Shown piece after piece: positions 54,125 to 61,100 of a stretch of DNA of 64,000 nucleotides; within the stretch, counting starts at the first letter, position 1; each line of letters opens with the position of its first letter. Both the position numbers and the translations under genes were made by a program. The DNA comes from Burkholderia puraquae (lineage in GTDB: Bacteria; Pseudomonadota; Gammaproteobacteria; Burkholderiales; Burkholderiaceae), in the NCBI RefSeq assembly GCF_002099195.1, contig NZ_NBYX01000007.1, positions 62,001 to 126,000 of the forward strand, given 5' to 3'. The notes under the pieces were generated by a model. The model had not been told where the DNA came from. It did no database searches and saw only the letters and a program-made list of their open reading frames with translations.

Positions 54125-57100
54125 TTAAAGAACCGGCGCGGCCGCGGCCTGCGTGCCGGTCGCGCCGGCCAGCCGCGCGTCGCGCAGATCGCCGATCGAT
54201 GCGCAGTCTCGATCGGCGATCGCGAAGCGGCCATCCGGATAGCGCAGCAGCAATTCGGCATCGGCGGCGCACGCGGCGCCGAATGCGATGCTGCCGATGC
54301 GCCACGTGCGCGGCGGCTCGTCGTCTACGGGCCACGCACCGAGCAGCACGCGCAACACGTTCTCCAGATGATTGACCGGCAGCCACAACTGCGGGCACGG
54401 CGCCGCGCCGCGCGCGTCGCCCTCGCCCGGCGCGCGCCACAACGCATCGGCGTCGGCGGCCCTGACCTGCGCGATGCCGCCATGCCATTCGGCGTCGGGC
54501 AGCAGGTCGCCGCGCCAGATCGCGCACGCAGCCGGCCGGACCGCATCGTCCTGTCCGTCGTGCGGCAGCGGCACCGTCGCACCCGCGGGCGGATGACTCC
54601 GGTACACGAACGTCGCATCGAGCAGCACGCGGCCGGCGAGCGACGCGCAACGCACCGTCACGCGCCAGCCGTCGCCGGCCGTGCGGCCGGTCACGTCGGT
54701 GTCGAGCGCGAGATCGCCGTGGACGTCGAGCGCGTCGGCGAGCGCGTCGAGTGCGATCGTCACGTCGACCGCTTCATGCAGGTAGGCGCGCTCGCCATCG
54801 GGCGGCGCAACCCAGTCGGCCACGACGCGCGCATGCTCGAGCAGAAGCGACGCGGGCGCCGCTGCGCGACCGCCGAAGCGGAATGCGCGCGTATAGGGCG
54901 CGCCGGCCGCGCGATAGCGCGTCGAGAAAAACGCGAACGGCCGGAATCGCCGCGGCTCGCCCGCGTGGTGCCGGCGTGTCGCGAGTTCGCCGAGATTCGG
55001 CAAGCCGTCGACCGCATCGAAGCCGCGGAGCTGGATCGGCGTCAGCGCACGGCCGACGGCGCCCATGTACATCGGTTCGCCGCCGCCGGGCGCCGTGGGC
55101 GGCGCGAGTTCCGCAAGCCAGTGCCGGACGCCGTCGGCGATGCGCATCGGCGTCACATAGCGCCGCGTGACGGCGAGGTTCGTGATCATGCCGACGCCGT
55201 CCCACGTCGGCCACACGAGCGTCTTCACGGCTCGCCCGGGCGCGTCGCGGCGCGCCCACCAGCCGAGCCGAGCGAGTGCCTCGTTCGCGGCCGCGTAGTC
55301 GGTCTCGCCTGTCATGCCGCCCCAACGGCCGGTCAGCGAGCCGACGTTGACGAAGCAGTCGACGCGCGGCCGCTCGCGCACCGCCGCGTACAGATTCATG
55401 AAGCCGAGCACCTTCACGCGCGCGGTGCCGACGAATTCGTCAGCGGACTTGCGCGGCAATCGCACCGGCTGGTCGATGCCGGCGTTGTGGATCACGCCGC
55501 GCAGCCGCGCGCCGAATGCGTCGCACAGCGCGCGCACGGCGTTCGCATCGGTCACGTCGCATACCCGGTAGCGCACCGGCAGGCCGAGCGCAGCCGCGGC
55601 GTCGAGCGACGCCTTCAGCTCGCGGCGCCGTTCGAGTTGCTGCAGCGTGTGCCGGATCGCCTTGGGCGGCCGTTCCGGCGTCGCTTGGCGCAGCAGGTCC
55701 AGGCCGTAGCGCCTGAAGCCCGCGTCGTCCAGCACGAGCCAGGGCTCGTCGCCGGCCGGCGGCGCGTCGCGGCCGGTGACGATCACCGTGCAGTGATGCC
55801 GCTTCGCGATCTCGCAGGCGGCCAGGAACCCGATGCCGCGTGCGCCGCCCGAGAACAGCACGACGTCGTCGGGCCCCCAGTCGGGCGCTGCTTGCGCCGG
55901 CAGGTCGGCGCGGGCCGCGACGAGCGTGTGGCGGCGCCCGCTGCGATGGCCGACCTCGAAGCGCCCCCAGCGATACAGCTCGCGTGCGATCAACCCGTCG
56001 ACGCGGCCGGTTTCGTCCGGCGCGATGTCGAGCACGCGCACGTTGCAGTTCGGCAATTCCTGCGGCAGCGTCTTTGCGAGCCCCGCCCACAATCCGCCGA
56101 GCGGCTGCACGAGCGCATCGTCGCCATATCCCATCAGCCCGTCCTGCCAGGTGAGCGCGAGATAGAACAGCCGCGACGTCGCCTCCTCCTGCACCCAGTC
56201 GCCGTAGCACGCCTGCAGCAACGCGACCGTGCGGCGCAGCGGCGCTTCCCACTGATCGCGCGCGTCGAGCGAAAACGGCGCTTCGACGCCGAGATCGACG
56301 ATCCCGTCGAACGGGCCCGACTGTGCAACGAATGCGTTCGCGGCCGCCGCCGGATCGACGCCGTCGGCCGCGGCGAACACCGCCGGCTTCGCGCAGGCGC
56401 GCGCGAGCGCCGCCACCACGCGCTCGACCGTGCGGCCGAGGCCGTTGACGATCGCGATCCGCTTGCCGCTCAGTTCGGCCGCCGGCCGTTCGGGCAGAGG
56501 TTCGATCTCGACCGGCCGCCACATGAAGCGGTGGGTCGGTGCGTCGTCCACGTCGGTGTCGCGCCGTGCTTCGGATGCCGTCGCGTCGCGTTGCAGAAAC
56601 GCCAGCACGTCGGGCGCGAGCGTCGGCCCGGCAGCAGGCCCGGGCGCGGCCGGCGCCGCCACGCTTGCCGCCCGCTCGCCGCCGGCCGCCGCTGCCGGCG
56701 CGCCCGTGAACGGACACGCCGCGCCGCGCGAAGCCGGCACGGGCGCGTCACGCCCCGCATGCGCGGCGCTCACGCGCTCGCGCGATCTCGGCCGGGCGAC
56801 CAGTTGAATCCCGTCACGCGGGCGCAGCGAAATCGTCGCGCCCGTATCGAGCGAACGACCGGGCACCGCGCTCAGGTCGACGTGTTGTGCGACCACCGCG
56901 ACCAGCACGCGGATCTGCAGCAGCGCGGTCTGATAGCCGATGCACTTGCGCATCCCGCCGCCGAACGGGAAATACGCGTACTTGTGCCGTATCGGCGCGT
57001 GCGATCCGAAGTTTTCCGGATCGAATGCGTCCGGGTTGGCCCACAGCGCCGGATGACGATGCGTGACGTACGGCGACATGAATACCGACGAGCCGGCCGG

Positions 57101-58126
57101 CACGTGATAGCCGCCGATCTCGTCGTCGTCGACCAGGTCGCGCGTGAAGCCCCAGATCGGCGGATAGAGCCGCAGGATCTCGTCGACGGTCTGTACCAGA
57201 TACGGCAGGCGCTCGATGTCGTCGGCAGCAGGCGCGCGACCGCCGAGCACCGCATCGAGCTCCTCGCGCAGCCGGCGCAGCACGTCCGGATGCTGCGCGA
57301 GCGCATAGAGCCCCCACGCCATCCCGCTGCCGGTCGTTTCGTGGCCGGCGAGGAACACCGTCATCACCTCGTCGTGCACTTCGCGCTCGGTCAGCGGCGC
57401 GCCCGTGTCGGGGTCGCGCGCGGCAAGCAGCAGCGCGATCACGTCGCTCGTTTCGCAGCGTCCCGCCCGATGCTCCGCGACGATCGCATCGACGATCGTG
57501 TCGATCCCGCGGCGCGCGCGTGCGATCCGGCGGTTGAACGGCGTCGGCATCCAGCGCGGCACGAAATCGTTCATGTTGCCCTGCGGCATCATCGCCTCGA
57601 TGCCGAAGCGCACGGCCGGCCCGACCTCGTCCGCGTGCCGCGAGATGTCCGCGTTGAACAGCATCAGCCCGAGCATGCGCAGGCTCGTGCGCATCATCTC
57701 CTCGACAACGTCGAACGGCACATGCGCGGGCTGCTTCAGCCAGCGCTCGACGAGCGCAAGCGCCGCGTCGCCGACGGCGGCCGTATGCGATTCCACCTGC
57801 TTGCGGTGAAAGAGCGGCTGCACGACGCGCCGGTGACGCCGCCAGAACTCGCCGTCCGTCGTCAGCAGTCCGTCGCCGAAGAACATCTTGAAGTTGTCGT
57901 AGAAGCGGCCGCGCACGTAGTTGCGGTGATTGTCCTGCAGCACGTGCTGGACGCCGTCCGGATGCGCGAGCGCATGCGTGAGGAACGGGCCCAGCCGGTT
58001 GCGGGCGATGTCGCCGTACTGCTGCTGCAGCTTCAGCAGCATCGTGACGGGATTGCGCTTGTAGTCCGCGAGGTTGCCCATCACGACGCTGCCGCGCGGG
58101 CCGGGTGCGAGACGCTTCGTGCTCAT
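54125..58126 (-). CDS. Cytochrome P450 fused to PKS-type ketoreductase and a hot-dog-like region
   Basis: A 1333-residue fusion. Residues 1-445 form a P450: I-helix AGHETTGSGM (260-269), ExxR as EILR (316-319), and the haem loop FGGGMRKCIG with Cys395. A Pro/Ala-rich linker follows (about 446-530). Residues about 535-740 are the structural half of a PKS KR (GLWAGLAKTLPQELPN), and about 753-1010 the catalytic half: GGARGIG, Lys905, Ser930 and Tyr944 are all present. The last 270 residues look hot-dog/DH-like, but the HxxxGxxxxP motif is missing. The ATG overlaps the synthase stop codon (ATGA). I know of no characterised protein with this order. Confidence 0.85.
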   Translation of the reverse strand: MSTKRLAPGPRGSVVMGNLADYKRNPVTMLLKLQQQYGDIARNRLGPFLTHALAHPDGVQHVLQDNHRNYVRGRFYDNFKMFFGDGLLTTDGEFWRRHRRVVQPLFHRKQVESHTAAVGDAALALVERWLKQPAHVPFDVVEEMMRTSLRMLGLMLFNADISRHADEVGPAVRFGIEAMMPQGNMNDFVPRWMPTPFNRRIARARRGIDTIVDAIVAEHRAGRCETSDVIALLLAARDPDTGAPLTEREVHDEVMTVFLAGHETTGSGMAWGLYALAQHPDVLRRLREELDAVLGGRAPAADDIERLPYLVQTVDEILRLYPPIWGFTRDLVDDDEIGGYHVPAGSSVFMSPYVTHRHPALWANPDAFDPENFGSHAPIRHKYAYFPFGGGMRKCIGYQTALLQIRVLVAVVAQHVDLSAVPGRSLDTGATISLRPRDGIQLVARPRSRERVSAAHAGRDAPVPASRGAACPFTGAPAAAAGGERAASVAAPAAPGPAAGPTLAPDVLAFLQRDATASEARRDTDVDDAPTHRFMWRPVEIEPLPERPAAELSGKRIAIVNGLGRTVERVVAALARACAKPAVFAAADGVDPAAAANAFVAQSGPFDGIVDLGVEAPFSLDARDQWEAPLRRTVALLQACYGDWVQEEATSRLFYLALTWQDGLMGYGDDALVQPLGGLWAGLAKTLPQELPNCNVRVLDIAPDETGRVDGLIARELYRWGRFEVGHRSGRRHTLVAARADLPAQAAPDWGPDDVVLFSGGARGIGFLAACEIAKRHHCTVIVTGRDAPPAGDEPWLVLDDAGFRRYGLDLLRQATPERPPKAIRHTLQQLERRRELKASLDAAAALGLPVRYRVCDVTDANAVRALCDAFGARLRGVIHNAGIDQPVRLPRKSADEFVGTARVKVLGFMNLYAAVRERPRVDCFVNVGSLTGRWGGMTGETDYAAANEALARLGWWARRDAPGRAVKTLVWPTWDGVGMITNLAVTRRYVTPMRIADGVRHWLAELAPPTAPGGGEPMYMGAVGRALTPIQLRGFDAVDGLPNLGELATRRHHAGEPRRFRPFAFFSTRYRAAGAPYTRAFRFGGRAAAPASLLLEHARVVADWVAPPDGERAYLHEAVDVTIALDALADALDVHGDLALDTDVTGRTAGDGWRVTVRCASLAGRVLLDATFVYRSHPPAGATVPLPHDGQDDAVRPAACAIWRGDLLPDAEWHGGIAQVRAADADALWRAPGEGDARGAAPCPQLWLPVNHLENVLRVLLGAWPVDDEPPRTWRIGSIAFGAACAADAELLLRYPDGRFAIADRDCASIGDLRDARLAGATGTQAAAAPVL

Positions 58127-61100
58127 GCCGACACCTGTTCGGAAGCCGCGTGCGCGGCAAGCCGCGCATCGATCTCGCCGCGCGTGGCGAACGCGCCGGT
58201 CACGCGGTGCACGTAGCCGGTCACGATGCCGGTCACGTCGCGCATCTGCATCAGGATACGGCCGTCCGGGCGCACCGCGACGAACCTGTTGCCGCTGCTC
58301 GCCGGCCCTTCGAGCGCGAAATCGCGTGGCGTCACGCGCAGCGCGATCGACGCGTGGCGGCCCGCCAGCTCGCAGTCGTTGCCGGCTTCGTACAGGTCGA
58401 TGCGGCCGATCGACATCGGCGCCGCGAGCGGTATGTAGTCGCCGGCGACATGATCGAGCGCCGCCACACGCGCGAGCCCGTCGAGCAGGATGCTCGGCAC
58501 CACGAAGCGCGAGAACACCGGATCGCCGTCCGGCACGTTCAACCGGAAACGCGCCTGCTTGCCCGTGTCGCTCATGCCGGTGTCGGTCGTCGACACGAAC
58601 ATGCCGGTCAGCCGCACGGGCGCCGCGTCGAAGTGATACGGATCGGCGACGGGCGTGAACGCGCCGCCCGACGGTTCGCTCCACGCCGGCGCCGGCGCGT
58701 AGGCGCCGGCCAAGCGCACGGTGATCTCGAAGTGCGGCTTGTCGCGCACGAGCACCTGGCCGCCCGGCGCCAGTACGTCGCCGGCAATCCGCACGTGCAC
58801 GAGCACGGCATCGCCGTCGTGCGACGCGATCCGCGCGTGAATGCGCTTAACGCTCGGCCGCTGCGCGTCGTAGACGCGCAGGAAGTGCAGGAACTTCGCG
58901 TCCGCGAACCCCACGACCTTGAGCCCGGGCACGAGCCGCAGCGCAGCCTCCGCGGCCACTTCGGGCACGAACGTGCCCGGCAGCGTCGGAAAGCCGTTGA
59001 CGACGTGATGCTGCAGGTATGCGTCGCGCTCGAGATCGAACACGCGCTCGAAGGTCACGCTGTCGTCGGTGCGCGCCAGTTCGCCGCCGAGATAGAAATC
59101 CGGATCGCGCGATGTGGCGACGGCCGGCGCCGCTTCATCGAGATCGAAGTAGCCGGGCAGATGCGTTTCGATCGCACGCCGCTCGGCATCGCCCAGATGC
59201 ACGGACATCGCCGCGCGCTCGCCGAGACCGAGCTCGCGCATGAAGTGATGCTGCCCTTCCGCGGTGCGCATGCTCGTGAACAGGCCGCTCTTCTCGAGAA
59301 ACGCGCGCGTGACCGGATTCGAGCCGAGCCCCACCGAGCGCCACAGTGTCCAGCCGATCGTGAATTCGTCGTGGCCGAGCGCCGCACGGTGATACGACGC
59401 CTGCGTGTTCAGGAAGTCGTTGCCCGACGCGTAGTCGGTTTCGCCCGCCTGGCCCGTCAGGCCGATGAACGACCCGAAGTTGCACCACAGGCGCGGCTGC
59501 CGTGCGCCGAATGCGTTGCGCAGGTTCCAGTAGCCGCGCACCTTGATGTCGCGCACCGCGACGAAATCGTCGAGCGACTTCACGAGGACCGACGCGGAAC
59601 GGTTCAGCCCGGCCGCGTTGACCAGCAGGTCGACGCGCGACTCGCGCGCGAGAATCGTGTCGATGGCCGTGCGCACGCTGCCGGGATCCAGCACGTCGGC
59701 GCGCAGGTACGTCACGCGATGCGCGCCGCTGAACGCGCGCATCGCCTCGATGTTCATGCATGCCGTGCGTGCGTCGGCGCGCCGCTCGAACGCGCGAATG
59801 ATTGCCGGCAGCGGCCGCTCCGGATGCAGTGCCTTTTGCTGGCGGATGTAATCGGGGCGGCTCTTCGCGAACGCCTCGTCGTCCATCGTGAGCAGGTCCG
59901 CATCGACGTCGTCGAGCGCGCTGCTGCCGATCAGGTACAGCGTCGGCCGCACATATGCGGCCAGCGTCTTCATCAACTCGCCGGTGATCCCGCGCGCGCC
60001 GCCAACCGCGACGACGACCGCGTCCGGGCCGAGCGACAGGCGCTCGTCCGCGCGCAGTTCGCCCACGTCCTCGACCACGCGCGGCGTGCGGCGGCGTCCA
60101 CCGCCCAGCGCGACGACCGGCAGCCAGTGGCCTGCGCCGCTTTCGCGCTCGGCTTCGCGCAGCGCATCGGGCAGCGCGCGCGCGTCGGTCAGCACCGCCA
60201 CCGGACGCGCTTTCGGCATCTCGATCGCCAGCGCTTTCACGAGGCCGGTGAACAGCCCTGCATCCGGATGCGGAACCTCGCCCGCGAGCGCGTCGAGCAG
60301 CAGCGCGACGAACGTGCCGTCACGCTCGAGCGCGGCATGGCAACGCTTGATCGCGAGGAATGCGAGATCGTGCAGCGCGAGCCGCGCGGGCGTGGCCGGC
60401 GCCGCGGCGCCCGGCGCGAGCGCGCCCGCATCGAGCGACGTCAGCACGCGCACGTGGCCGATGTCGTCGGGCAGCCCGTCGAGCACGGCTTCGTCGATTC
60501 GCTCGATCCAGTGCCAGCCCGGCCGGCTCCCCGCGAACGGACGCGTCGACAGCACCAAGCAGCCGGGGCCCGGATCGGCCTGCGCGGCGAGCGCTTCCGG
60601 CATGTCGGTGACGATCACGCAATGCGGCGCGATGAACGGCGTCGACCGGCCCGCCGGCCGCCACGGCGCATCGCGCCATTCGATCCGGTATCGCGCGACG
60701 CCGAGCGGTTCGCCGTCGGCCGCGACGCCGGTCCGGCGCAGCGCACCGGGCAGCAACGTGCCGGGCGCAACGGGCGCGGCCGTTGGCGTCGGCGGCACTG
60801 GCACGGCCGAGGATTGCGGCTCGCGCGGCGCGGCCGCTTGCGCGGTAGCCGGTTCGCACGCGACGTGCAGTGCGTAGCGCAGCCGGTCGCCACCGCTGTC
60901 GCGTGCCAGCGTCGTGCCGGATGTCCGCGCAACGAGCGCGCGCAGCACGTCGATCGCCGAATCGGCGCCCGCATACGTGACCGCCCGCCCCATCGCGTCG
61001 CACGGCGCGGCCGGCTGGCTCGCGGCCCGCGCGTCGCCGTTGCCGACGACCGCGAGCACCTGCAGCCCTTCGGCCTGCGCGCGCCGCACGGTCGTCACCG

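Noticed and set aside
54368..58216. 1282-codon plus-strand open frame opposite the P450 fusion
   Set aside because: Arg/Ala-rich low-complexity translation with no ribosome binding site, while the minus strand carries clear P450 and KR motifs.
60940..60975. ACP-like motif GADSAIDVLRAL in the synthase
   Set aside because: It resembles the G-x-DSL carrier motif but lies at the end of the second KS fold, with no surrounding four-helix sequence; it is better read as the degenerate GH-x-AG region of that KS.
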